Shown: positions 1-5,960 of the stretch, one piece after another
Layout of the letters: every line of letters begins with the position of its first letter
Position numbering within the stretch: the stretch's first letter is position 1
Assembly (NCBI GenBank): GCA_017438675.1
Contig: JAFRUW010000052.1
Location: 1-8,549 of the forward strand
DNA: 8,549 bases
From: Oscillospiraceae bacterium
GTDB lineage: Bacteria > Bacillota > Clostridia > Oscillospirales > Oscillospiraceae
Reading direction: 5' to 3'
Made by a program: the position numbers and the translations under genes
Notes under the pieces: model-generated
Databases searched by the model: none
What the model saw: only the letters and a program-made list of their open reading frames with translations
Told to the model about the DNA's origin: nothing

Positions 1-105
1 GCCGCAGTCTAAGAACCTGTTGTTCACGGAGCGCAGTTCAATGGAGATCTCAAGTTTTCCCGACACTCCGGCGGCATTGCCGTAGCCGGTCATGCTCTTT
101 ATCAT
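1..105 (-). CDS. yicC: YicC/YloC-family endoribonuclease, N-terminal 35 residues (cut by window edge)
   Basis: Reading leftward from an ATG at 105, the frame stays open to the window edge and gives 35 residues starting MIKSMTGYGNAAG, followed by SIELRSVNNRFLD. The SMTGYG start and the later SVN-RFLD are hallmarks of the YicC/YloC family, a conserved bacterial stress-related family reported to act as an endoribonuclease. Only the N-terminal domain is visible; the C-terminal DUF1732 part would lie to the left. A purine-rich GGAAAGGA (118-125) precedes the ATG, though its 12-nt spacing is long. A promoter with an extended -10 lies just upstream, so the gene can be transcribed apart from the cda operon, although it follows that operon on the same strand 79 bases on. 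The frame is too short for the six-frame list, so the call rests on my own translation. Confidence 0.88.
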   Translation of the reverse strand, partial: MIKSMTGYGNAAGVSGKLEISIELRSVNNRFLDCG

Positions 106-138
106 GTCGATTATTATTCCTTTCCGAAGCCGGTATGT

Positions 139-147
139 ATTATATCA
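139..147 (-). promoter_or_regulatory. Extended -10 promoter for yicC
   Basis: On the minus strand the sequence reads TGATATAAT: a perfect TATAAT (139-144) with the TGn extension. No good -35 stands 17 bases upstream (GATAAA is the best fit), which is typical of extended -10 promoters. The start point would be near 132, giving a leader of about 27 nt to the yicC ATG at 105. Inferred from sequence only. Confidence 0.55.
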
Positions 148-184
148 CAAAACCGGCTGTTTTTATCACAACAGATCAAATCCG

Positions 185-688
185 TCACTTTTTGTGAAAG
201 CGCCTGATATAAAGCGAAGCAAGGCGGGTAATTGCGATATCAAACAGTATAAACGCCAGGTCGAACATCGCGGCAAATACCCATACGCCGTATTCAAACT
301 GAGACAGGTCGAAGATGAGCTCTCCGAAGAATCTGAGTATCACCCAGAGGGAAGCGTTCATGACAAGAAGCTTTATGCCCCAGCGGAGAAAGACGTTGTC
401 AACCCTTTCCGCAAGGCTCTTTACAATTGGGTAATACCCGAAAAACAGGACGTACAGAATCATGGAGGTCTTGTCCGGCACTATGAGGAATCCCAAAAGG
501 GTGCTGCCCGCAAACACGAACAGTCCGCCCTTTATGCCGTTTTCAATGACCTGCACCACCACGAAAAGCGACGCTGCCGCCACAAATGTAAGCTGCATTG
601 TCGGGAACACGGAGGACAGGTACAGAAAAACCATGGTCAGGCTGGTAAGCAGCGCCGATGTGGTTATAACCCGCGTTTTTCTGTTCAT
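185..688 (-). CDS. Small polytopic membrane protein, last gene of the cda operon
   Basis: I choose the ATG at 688, which overlaps the TGA stop of the J-domain gene as ATGA, the usual sign of translational coupling. It gives 167 residues starting MNRKTRVITTSALLTSL. An in-frame ATG at 739 would add 17 residues, but these lie wholly inside the J-domain gene and look like its shadow. About five or six hydrophobic segments are visible, near residues 8-27, 32-48, 52-70, 74-92, 100-120 and 132-155; charged residues sit at the N-terminus and in the RRFHKK tail. The overall look resembles small ECF-transporter S-component-like proteins of Clostridia, but I cannot name a family or substrate. No strong ribosome binding site precedes the start, consistent with coupling. 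Being a real membrane gene is likely; its function is unknown. Confidence 0.75.
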   Translation of the reverse strand: MNRKTRVITTSALLTSLTMVFLYLSSVFPTMQLTFVAAASLFVVVQVIENGIKGGLFVFAGSTLLGFLIVPDKTSMILYVLFFGYYPIVKSLAERVDNVFLRWGIKLLVMNASLWVILRFFGELIFDLSQFEYGVWVFAAMFDLAFILFDIAITRLASLYIRRFHKK

Positions 689-1290
689 CTGCATCTGCAG
701 CAGAGCTGCGCGCACATAAGCGCCGTGCAGATATCGCATGCGTCTGTCTGGGAGCCGTACTCATATCTTGCGGGACGGTAGGCGTTCCCGGACATGGTCA
801 TGTAATTGAGCGCCTGACGGTACTCGTTGTTTGAGGGGTCCATGCTGACAGCCCGCTGATAATAGCTTCTGGCGTCGTCAAGCCAGCCCTTCCTGTAGCA
901 GAGGCTGCCCATGAGGAAATGCCACTCCGCGTTTCTGTTTGAGGAGCTGTTAAGAAGCTGCTCCGCATAGCTGAGGTTGCCGGAATTGAGAGCTGATCTG
1001 ACCTGGGCAAATTCGCCGCCGTAGCCGCTCTGATATCCGGAGCCCTGGCTGTTCGAGTAGCCGTAATTGTAGGACGATGAATTGGATGAAGACGAGGTGT
1101 ACGCCGTGCCCTTTGTAATGGCGTCATAAGCCTCGTTTATCTCTTTCATCTTCTCCTGAGCCAGATCGGCCAGGGGATTGTCATGGTAGTTGTCCGGATG
1201 ATACTTCCGGGCAAGCTCCCTGTATGCCTTCTTGATCTCCTCCTGAGAGGCATTGTGTGATACGCCCAACACCTTATAAGGATCGTTCAT
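685..1290 (-). CDS. J-domain (DnaJ-like) protein with TPR-like segment and Cys-rich C-terminal tail
   Basis: A 201-residue protein. Residues 3-60 form a J domain with the HPD motif at 31-33 in the context KYHPDNY; in known J proteins HPD stimulates the ATPase of DnaK-type Hsp70. A Ser/Gly/Tyr-rich linker spans about 62-92. Residues 95-165 look like one or two tetratricopeptide helices pairs (AEWHFLMGSLCYRKG, ARSYYQRAVSMDP). The tail has six cysteines at 185, 188, 193, 197, 198 and 200, ending CCRCR. The zinc-finger and substrate-binding domains of true DnaJ are absent, so this is a specialised co-chaperone rather than the housekeeping one. The start is supported by AGGAGA (1298-1303) seven bases before the ATG. 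The stop overlaps the start of the membrane protein gene. From memory, related clostridial proteins have a longer Cys-rich tail, so this one may be shortened. The tail may bind metal or sit at the membrane; both are guesses. Confidence 0.88.
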   Translation of the reverse strand: MNDPYKVLGVSHNASQEEIKKAYRELARKYHPDNYHDNPLADLAQEKMKEINEAYDAITKGTAYTSSSSNSSSYNYGYSNSQGSGYQSGYGGEFAQVRSALNSGNLSYAEQLLNSSSNRNAEWHFLMGSLCYRKGWLDDARSYYQRAVSMDPSNNEYRQALNYMTMSGNAYRPARYEYGSQTDACDICTALMCAQLCCRCR

Positions 1291-1308
1291 CTGTCTGTCT
1301 CCTATTGT

Positions 1309-2181
1309 TTATCTTGGGACACCATCTCTTATATTTTTGAACTCGCCCTTAAAGACCGCTTCGGCCACCTGCGGCATCCCTAAATACAGTATGTTTTCTA
1401 TTACGTCTGTCCAGTTGGTTTTCGGAAGAAGGCCGTAAGCTGAGATTATCAGGTTCAGGGAATGAGTGAGCGTGACCTTGAGCTCCCGGGTTTCCACATC
1501 CCCCAGCTCCGTCTTCCCGCCGTACCTTGCCAGCACGGCGTTGAAGTTTCCTCTTTTTGCGTCCTCTTCCATATCATTCACAGCGTCGACGATATATATC
1601 CATCGGCCCATGTGATAAAATATCTGCTCATAAATACGCTCCTTCTCCCCGCCTGCATTCTGCGATGCCGCGGAAAGGAGCGCCGCGAACCTGTCCGCCG
1701 TCCTGTCGAGGGACGAACAGTTTTCCTGTTCAAGTTCATCGAGCTCCGTGAGCCTTTCCCGGACGCATCTGTCAAAATCCGGGTACTTCGCCTGGGCCTT
1801 TTTATATGCCCTTCCCAGAAGGAGCATCGCAATCCGGCTGCCCAGCGCCTTGAAAAACGGATCGTCCCGCACCGAATCCATAAGCTTCCACCGGGTGAGG
1901 ATAACACTGTACCCGGCGGAAACACTTAAACCTTCGGAGCCGAAACACATGGGCTTTTTGTGGACGGGACTCACAGGGCACCGCTTTTTGCAGCAGGTCT
2001 CAGGCTCGTCCTCACCCCAGAGGAGCATTGCCATAAAGGTGAAATCGTAGTTCAGGATAAACCGGGCGGGGAGGCCGTATTCCTTCCCCAATGTGTGGCA
2101 CAGGGAGCAGTAGCACGCCTTGAACCTGTCGAAATCCTTCACCTTCAGCTCCGGCCTCAGGGGCCTTATATAGCCGAACAT
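1309..2181 (-). CDS. DUF5685-type conserved protein with N-terminal cysteine clusters
   Basis: A 290-residue protein starting MFGYIRPLRPELKVK, which I recognise as the start typical of the DUF5685 family of Clostridia; function unknown. Cysteines cluster at 23, 25, 28 (CYCSLC) and 63, 64, 68, 79 (CCKKRCP and a later C), a pattern that could hold a metal or iron-sulfur cluster. The C-terminal half is helical, with IVDAVNDMEEDAKRGNFN (about 197-214) carrying spaced Asp/Glu residues that recall the acidic metal-binding helices of prenyl-synthase-like folds; this resemblance is only suggestive. The ATG directly follows the cdaR stop (TAAATG), with GGAGG eight bases upstream inside cdaR, so the two are translationally linked. 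No signal peptide or membrane segment is evident, so it is likely cytoplasmic. Eighteen bases separate it from the J-domain gene. Confidence 0.85.
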   Translation of the reverse strand: MFGYIRPLRPELKVKDFDRFKACYCSLCHTLGKEYGLPARFILNYDFTFMAMLLWGEDEPETCCKKRCPVSPVHKKPMCFGSEGLSVSAGYSVILTRWKLMDSVRDDPFFKALGSRIAMLLLGRAYKKAQAKYPDFDRCVRERLTELDELEQENCSSLDRTADRFAALLSAASQNAGGEKERIYEQIFYHMGRWIYIVDAVNDMEEDAKRGNFNAVLARYGGKTELGDVETRELKVTLTHSLNLIISAYGLLPKTNWTDVIENILYLGMPQVAEAVFKGEFKNIRDGVPR

Positions 2182-3447
2182 TTACGATACCTCCACGGAT
2201 ATCCTGTATGTGCCGATAGCGTCCACATCGGAGTAGCCGTCGATATACACCTTGGCGGAGACGGACATGGTGCCGGTGGCGCCGCCCAGCTCGCTGAGAT
2301 CGGCCACGATCCTGATGTTGTCGCTGGTGATGCCGCCGAGACTGGAGTCAGGCCCTCTCAGGAGCACGTCCAGAGACTGGGTGATAACGTTGATCTCGTT
2401 GTTCTCCGGCTCGTTCCTCGTCGTGATATTGGAGGCGGAGATACGCATGGTGCCCATATTCAGCACCTCAACGTGGACTGCAGCGGTATTGTCACCGGAA
2501 AGGTTCGTCACATCGTTGGGGAGGGTTATGCTGAAGTTCTCGTCTGTTGTGGTTGTAAATGCCGTAAGATCTATGGTGCCGACGCTGATCTGGTCGATGT
2601 CGTTCAGAATATCCGCGTCGCCGGAGAGGGTTATGACCTGGGGTTCGATGGTGAATTTCACATTTTCCTCGGTGGCGGAGCTGCCGTACACAAAGTTCAG
2701 GCTCAGGGGCACTTCCTTCACCATGACAACGGGCAGCGTCACGTAAACCGTGGACTGGCTGAGGGTCAGGTTGTCCTGAGGCACCACCTGCCCGCCGAAG
2801 TTCACGAGAACGATGTCCACTTCCTCCTGGATGGTGCCTGACACATCCTGGCGGCTGAGCTTCACTTCCGCGTGATCCACGGTGCCCACGATGGCCTCGG
2901 CGCCGGAAACGGTGATGGTCTCGGGCTCGAACTCCATGGGCTCGCTCTGGTAGCCGGAGGCGATGCTGCACTCGTTGACGCCTCTCACCTCGATGTTCCT
3001 GGTGACAAGCTTCTCCACCGTCACCGCCACGTAGTTTGCCGATGCGCCGGCGATACTGACGCTTGCACCGCTGACCTCGGAGGGGTACTCCACCTCATAG
3101 GGAAGCTGGTACACGCCTGTCCTGCTGCCTGTCCTCGTTATCTCGGAAAGGTCCACTGTCAGTCCCACGTTGGAGGAGGACAGCTTTGTAACCACATTGC
3201 GCTTGCCGGAAAAGTCCATTGTTATCCTGTTCACGTCCATGCCCGTAAGGACAAGGTCGGAATCCGTAAGGAACTCTTCCCCTGTAAACTGCACAGGGAT
3301 GTTCCGGACTGTTACGGTGATGTCCGGGTTTTCCGAGTAGGCCACGAATGCCCACAGCGCCACGGCCACAAGTATCGAGAAGGCGATGCGGAAGCTTTTT
3401 GTGGCAAACACATCGGAAAAATCAAACTTTTTCTTTGTCTTTTTCAT
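2182..3447 (-). CDS. cdaR: YbbR/CdaR-type regulator of the diadenylate cyclase
   Basis: A 421-residue protein with a short basic cytoplasmic start (MKKTKKKFDF), one membrane segment at about 19-38 (FRIAFSILVAVALWAFVAYS), and an extracytoplasmic remainder of about four YbbR repeats, roughly 43-135, 148-240, 244-330 and 333-420. Repeats show the family pattern of a beta strand, a P-x-x-I/V-x-(V/L)-(S/R)-G turn (for example FEPETITVSG, IEPQVITLSG) and a later (V/I)DLS/(V/I)DLT segment. In Bacillus, CdaR binds and modulates the membrane cyclase CdaA. It is a little shorter than the B. subtilis protein, which has four YbbR domains in about 480 residues. The start lies 26 nt inside the 3' end of cdaA, preceded by a purine-rich GAAGAGA, so the pair is coupled. 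Gene order and domain layout make the call firm. Confidence 0.93.
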   Translation of the reverse strand: MKKTKKKFDFSDVFATKSFRIAFSILVAVALWAFVAYSENPDITVTVRNIPVQFTGEEFLTDSDLVLTGMDVNRITMDFSGKRNVVTKLSSSNVGLTVDLSEITRTGSRTGVYQLPYEVEYPSEVSGASVSIAGASANYVAVTVEKLVTRNIEVRGVNECSIASGYQSEPMEFEPETITVSGAEAIVGTVDHAEVKLSRQDVSGTIQEEVDIVLVNFGGQVVPQDNLTLSQSTVYVTLPVVMVKEVPLSLNFVYGSSATEENVKFTIEPQVITLSGDADILNDIDQISVGTIDLTAFTTTTDENFSITLPNDVTNLSGDNTAAVHVEVLNMGTMRISASNITTRNEPENNEINVITQSLDVLLRGPDSSLGGITSDNIRIVADLSELGGATGTMSVSAKVYIDGYSDVDAIGTYRISVEVS

Positions 3448-4291
3448 TTCTCTTCACCAATGAACGGAGCCATTCGCCCCTGGATTGCTTTTCGTCCTCC
3501 GCCGGGATCAGCTCTTTGCGAAGGAGTGTCTCAAAGGTCTCGATATTGAGGTGCCTCTTGAGAATGCCGTCAACGGCCACGGAGATGGAGCCTGTCTCCT
3601 CCGAAACGATGGCGACCACCGCGTCGGATCTCTCGGTGATGCCGATGCCCGCCCTGTGCCTCATGCCCAGATCGCGGCTGAGGTTGGAGTTGTTGGACAT
3701 GGGCAGCATACACGCCGCTGCGGCGATCTTTCCGTCCCTTATGATAACCGCGCCGTCGTGAAGCGGGGTCTTGGGGTAGAAGATGTTCTTTATGAGTTCG
3801 GATGACGGGTCCGCGTTTATTATGGAACCGGTGTTTATGGTGGAATCGAGCTTGATGTTCCGCTCGAACACCAGAAGGGCGCCTGTCCTGCTGCGGGACA
3901 TTTCCTGACAGGCAATAGCCGTCTGTGTGATGGCGGTGTCTATGGCCCTGACATTCATGTTCCTGCTGAAAACGCTGCTCAGATTGCTGCTGCCCATCTG
4001 CTCCAGAAACCGCCTGATCTCGGGCTGGAACAGGACCACAAGGGCAAGTATTCCCAGCTCAAACGCCCTGCTCAACAGGTAGCTGATGACATTTAAGTGC
4101 ATGAGCCTTGATATCCACAGGACAGCCACCAGAAGGGCGATGCCTTTGATGACGTTGGCGGAGTTGGTCTTCCTCATAAATGTGGTGAGCTGATAGACCA
4201 GGAAGGCGATAATGGCCATATCAATAAAATCCCACACTGTTATGGTGCGGATGATGTTCCATATCCATGTCATTACTTCGTTGAAGGTCAA
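3422..4291 (-). CDS. cdaA: Membrane diadenylate cyclase (c-di-AMP synthase)
   Basis: CdaA condenses two ATP into cyclic di-AMP, the messenger that controls potassium and osmolyte transport and wall homeostasis. With the start chosen here the protein has 289 residues. Three hydrophobic segments lie near 21-38, 46-62 and 75-90, followed by the DAC domain with both catalytic signatures: DGA at 179-181 (TPLHDGAVI) and RHR at 211-213 (GMRHRAGIG). The family is usually about 270-290 residues. The start is not obvious. A GTG at 4345 has no ribosome binding site and would lie about 8 nt from the predicted transcript start. The TTG at 4291 has GGGGAGA (4297-4303) five bases upstream and a leader of about 60 nt, so I prefer it. 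The ATG at 4273 is the conservative alternative. First gene of a five-gene leftward operon; glmM, common after cdaR in Bacillus, is absent here. Confidence 0.95.
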   Translation of the reverse strand: MTFNEVMTWIWNIIRTITVWDFIDMAIIAFLVYQLTTFMRKTNSANVIKGIALLVAVLWISRLMHLNVISYLLSRAFELGILALVVLFQPEIRRFLEQMGSSNLSSVFSRNMNVRAIDTAITQTAIACQEMSRSRTGALLVFERNIKLDSTINTGSIINADPSSELIKNIFYPKTPLHDGAVIIRDGKIAAAACMLPMSNNSNLSRDLGMRHRAGIGITERSDAVVAIVSEETGSISVAVDGILKRHLNIETFETLLRKELIPAEDEKQSRGEWLRSLVKRNEKDKEKV

Positions 4292-4359
4292 AACGCTCTC
4301 CCCATTTCCGCAGCGGAATCGTGGCTCCCGATTACAGGTAAACACAGTTGCACATTTGA

Positions 4360-4388
4360 ATTATAATATAAAACACTTCCTTTGGCAA
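4360..4388 (-). promoter_or_regulatory. Sigma-A-type promoter of the cda operon
   Basis: On the minus strand TTGCCA (4383-4388) is followed after exactly 17 bases by a perfect TATAAT (4360-4365). The transcript would begin near 4353, leaving about 60 nt of leader before the preferred cdaA start at 4291. The promoter sits in the AT-rich loop of a long inverted repeat (4314-4430), which may affect its use. Confidence 0.65.
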
Positions 4389-4410
4389 CACGTTAATGTA
4401 AATTATTTGT

Positions 4411-4429
4411 AAAAGGGAGCCACGATCCC
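4411..4429 (-). terminator. Weak candidate terminator after the desulfurase gene
   Basis: Just downstream of the desulfurase TAA, the minus strand reads GGGA, a seven-base loop, TCCC and then TTTT. The four-pair stem is too short for a confident intrinsic terminator. The same bases form one arm of the long inverted repeat, so the two structures would exclude each other in a read-through transcript. Confidence 0.25.
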
Positions 4430-4440
4430 GATATATATAA

Positions 4441-5574
4441 TTACCCTTTTCCGCCCTTTGGGGCGATGTCCTCCACGGCGGAGAGCAGTCTGTAAATATC
4501 CCTCTTCCCGGTGAAGGCGGAGACGCTTAACCTCACCGTACCGGTCTCAAATGTGCCCGCTGTTTTGTGGGCCTCCGGCGAGCAGTGGAGCCCCGCACGG
4601 ACTGCGATGCCACGGCCTGCCAGCTTTTCGCCCGCCGTCTCTGAGTCCATTCCCCGGATGCTGAAGGACAACACCCCCGCCTGGGCGAAGCCGTGCTCTG
4701 AGGCATAAACGGTCACATTCCTTATCCCGCCGAGGCCCTTTGCCGCCGTCATGATGAGCTCTTTTTCGTGTTCCAGTATCCTTTCCCGCCCGGTCTTTTC
4801 CACGAAGGACAGTCCCGCCGACAGCCCGGCGATCCCGGGGGTGTTGTGGGTCCCTGCCTCCAGCATGTCGGGAAGCCAGCCGGGCATTTTGCGGGACGCG
4901 GAGCCGCTGCCCGTACCTCCGGCGATGAGGGGCTTCGCCCTGCCGCCGCAGAGCAGGATGCCCGTACCCTGGGGGCCGTAAAGCCCCTTGTGACCGGGCA
5001 TGGCCACAAATTCCGCTCCCAGCGCCCTGAAGTCCACCTTCACGGAACCCGCAGACTGGGACGCGTCAACGATATACGGTATTCCCCGCTCCCGGCACAT
5101 TTTCCCGATCCGCTCCGCAGGCAGGATGTAGCCGAACACGTTGGACACGTGGTTTACAACCGCAAGCTTCACGTCCTTCGTCATCCGCCTGTCAAAGGCC
5201 ATGACGGCGCTTTCCGGCTCAAACAGCTCCGAGGGGCAGACCGTTATGTCCGCCCCTCTCATTTCCAGCGCCCGCATTACGGAGTTGTGCTCGTAACCTG
5301 TCACCAGCACCCTGTCGCCCCGCCTGAGCAGGCTGTTCACGGCGATATTCAGCCCCATGGTGGCGTTTGCAGTGAAAACCACATGCTCCGGGTTCTCCGC
5401 ATTGAACATTCTTGCCGCGATTTCCCTGCACTTAAAGGCTGTTTCGGCGGCTCTCATGGCATAAGGGTGTCCTCCCCGCCCCGGGCTCGTCATGGTGTCC
5501 ATGGCGCGGATCACGGCCGAACGCACTTCCCGGGGCTTTATGAGGGTGGTGGCGGCGTTGTCGAGATATGTCAC
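4441..5574 (-). CDS. Cysteine desulfurase-family protein (class V aminotransferase fold, PLP enzyme)
   Basis: A 377-residue PLP enzyme from a GTG start at 5574, beginning (M)TYLDNAATTLIKP, the standard opening of this family. Visible features are the PLP-stacking His at about 96 (YEHNSV), the PLP ring Asp at about 170 (VDASQSAG), the Schiff-base Lys at about 196 (MPGHKGLYGPQG) and the persulfide-forming Cys at about 331 (RAGLHCSPEAH). All key residues are present, so it should remove sulfur (or selenium) from cysteine-type substrates. It resembles the SufS/Csd branch and the clostridial family that I recall as TIGR01977, more than housekeeping IscS. The start is chosen because GGGAGG lies about seven bases upstream and the GTG overlaps the stop of the DUF3343 gene as GTGA. 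A GTG at 5589 in the same frame would add five residues. No SufU or IscU scaffold is next to it; the partner is the DUF3343 protein. Confidence 0.92.
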   Translation of the reverse strand: MTYLDNAATTLIKPREVRSAVIRAMDTMTSPGRGGHPYAMRAAETAFKCREIAARMFNAENPEHVVFTANATMGLNIAVNSLLRRGDRVLVTGYEHNSVMRALEMRGADITVCPSELFEPESAVMAFDRRMTKDVKLAVVNHVSNVFGYILPAERIGKMCRERGIPYIVDASQSAGSVKVDFRALGAEFVAMPGHKGLYGPQGTGILLCGGRAKPLIAGGTGSGSASRKMPGWLPDMLEAGTHNTPGIAGLSAGLSFVEKTGRERILEHEKELIMTAAKGLGGIRNVTVYASEHGFAQAGVLSFSIRGMDSETAGEKLAGRGIAVRAGLHCSPEAHKTAGTFETGTVRLSVSAFTGKRDIYRLLSAVEDIAPKGGKG

Positions 5575-5825
5575 ATCGGCACCTCCCACAGTCTTCCGTC
5601 GGAGTACATCATATATATCCTCGATGGCGACAGGTCGTGTTTCTGAAGCGTCACCAGCGTTTCACTCAGTCGGTTTTCCGGTATCTTCACGCAGTAGCCG
5701 CACCCCTCTGTTCTGATGCTTCCCGGAATCCTCACCACTGCGGCGCCGATACCCGCCCTTTCAAGGGCCTTTGCCGTCCTCTGCGCATAAGTCAGGGAGC
5801 GGCATATAAGCAGATAATTGATCAA
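5571..5825 (-). CDS. DUF3343 small protein (putative Se/S carrier-like), with CGYC motif
   Basis: With a TTG start at 5825 the product has 84 residues, beginning (M)INYLLICRSLTYAQRTAKAL. This matches how DUF3343 proteins open: a beta strand, then a helix carrying a tracked residue set, then a strand and a Cys-Gly. The family has been described as a putative Se/S carrier. Here the conserved CG is part of CGYC (TEGCGYCVKI), a possible thiol pair able to take sulfur or selenium from the adjacent desulfurase. GGGAGGGGA (5832-5840) lies six bases before the TTG, and the N-terminal extension of the longer frame (ATG at 5864 or further out to 5957) has no counterpart in the family, so I reject it. 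The stop overlaps the desulfurase start by four bases, so the two are made together. Pathway is inferred from the neighbour. Confidence 0.8.
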   Translation of the reverse strand: MINYLLICRSLTYAQRTAKALERAGIGAAVVRIPGSIRTEGCGYCVKIPENRLSETLVTLQKHDLSPSRIYMMYSDGRLWEVPM

Positions 5826-5862
5826 AAAGAATCCCCTCCCGGCATATTTTATCTGTCTTTCC

Positions 5863-5892
5863 ATAATATGCGGGTGGGGATCGGATTGTAAA
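5863..5892 (-). promoter_or_regulatory. Candidate promoter of the DUF3343-desulfurase unit
   Basis: On the minus strand TTTACA (5887-5892) is followed after 18 bases by TATTAT (5863-5868). The start point would be near 5856, about 30 nt before the TTG start and just upstream of its strong ribosome binding site. This also argues against the longer reading frame, whose upstream ATG codons would lie before or at the promoter. Confidence 0.45.
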
Positions 5893-5960
5893 TTGAAAAC
5901 GGGAAGCGGGAAACTGCGGTATTTTTTAATTCGGTGAATCAAAACAATCGCACACACCTC

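Larger units (their letters stand above)
4314..4430. repeat. Imperfect 16-bp inverted repeat bracketing the cdaA promoter
   Basis: The arm ATCGTGGCTCCC (4318-4329) is the exact reverse complement of GGGAGCCACGAT (4415-4426). Four more bases on the outer side (4314-4317 with 4427-4430) also pair on the minus-strand RNA, one as a G-U wobble, making a 16-bp stem around an 85-base AT-rich loop. The loop contains the -35 and -10 of the cda promoter. A TCCCGAT heptamer also recurs in direct orientation exactly 100 bases apart (4326-4332 and 4426-4432). Only transcripts entering from the desulfurase gene would carry both arms. A role as operator pair, attenuator or relic of a small element cannot be decided from sequence. 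Confidence 0.7.

Noticed and set aside
148..184. Terminator after the membrane protein gene
   Set aside because: Only a five-pair AAAAC/GTTTT stem is present, with no proper T-run after it on the minus strand; too weak to call.
92..781. 229-residue open frame on the plus strand
   Set aside because: Antisense to the membrane protein and to the yicC promoter; rich in His, Lys and Arg with no recognisable domain.
1960..2841. 293-residue open frame on the plus strand
   Set aside because: It lies antisense to cdaR and the DUF5685 gene, which have clear family features; composition (His, Gly, Val rich) is that of a shadow frame.
4292..4345. N-terminal extension of cdaA to a GTG at 4345
   Set aside because: The codon has no ribosome binding site and lies about 8 nt from the predicted transcript start; the added residues do not resemble CdaA N-termini.
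4314..4430. Insertion of a small inverted-repeat transposable element (MITE)
   Set aside because: The bases just outside the arms (CAG on the left, ATA on the right) show no target duplication, and the loop holds a working-looking promoter; kept only as an inverted repeat.
4768..5646. 292-residue open frame on the plus strand
   Set aside because: Antisense to the desulfurase gene, whose catalytic residues are all intact; no start signal and shadow-like composition.
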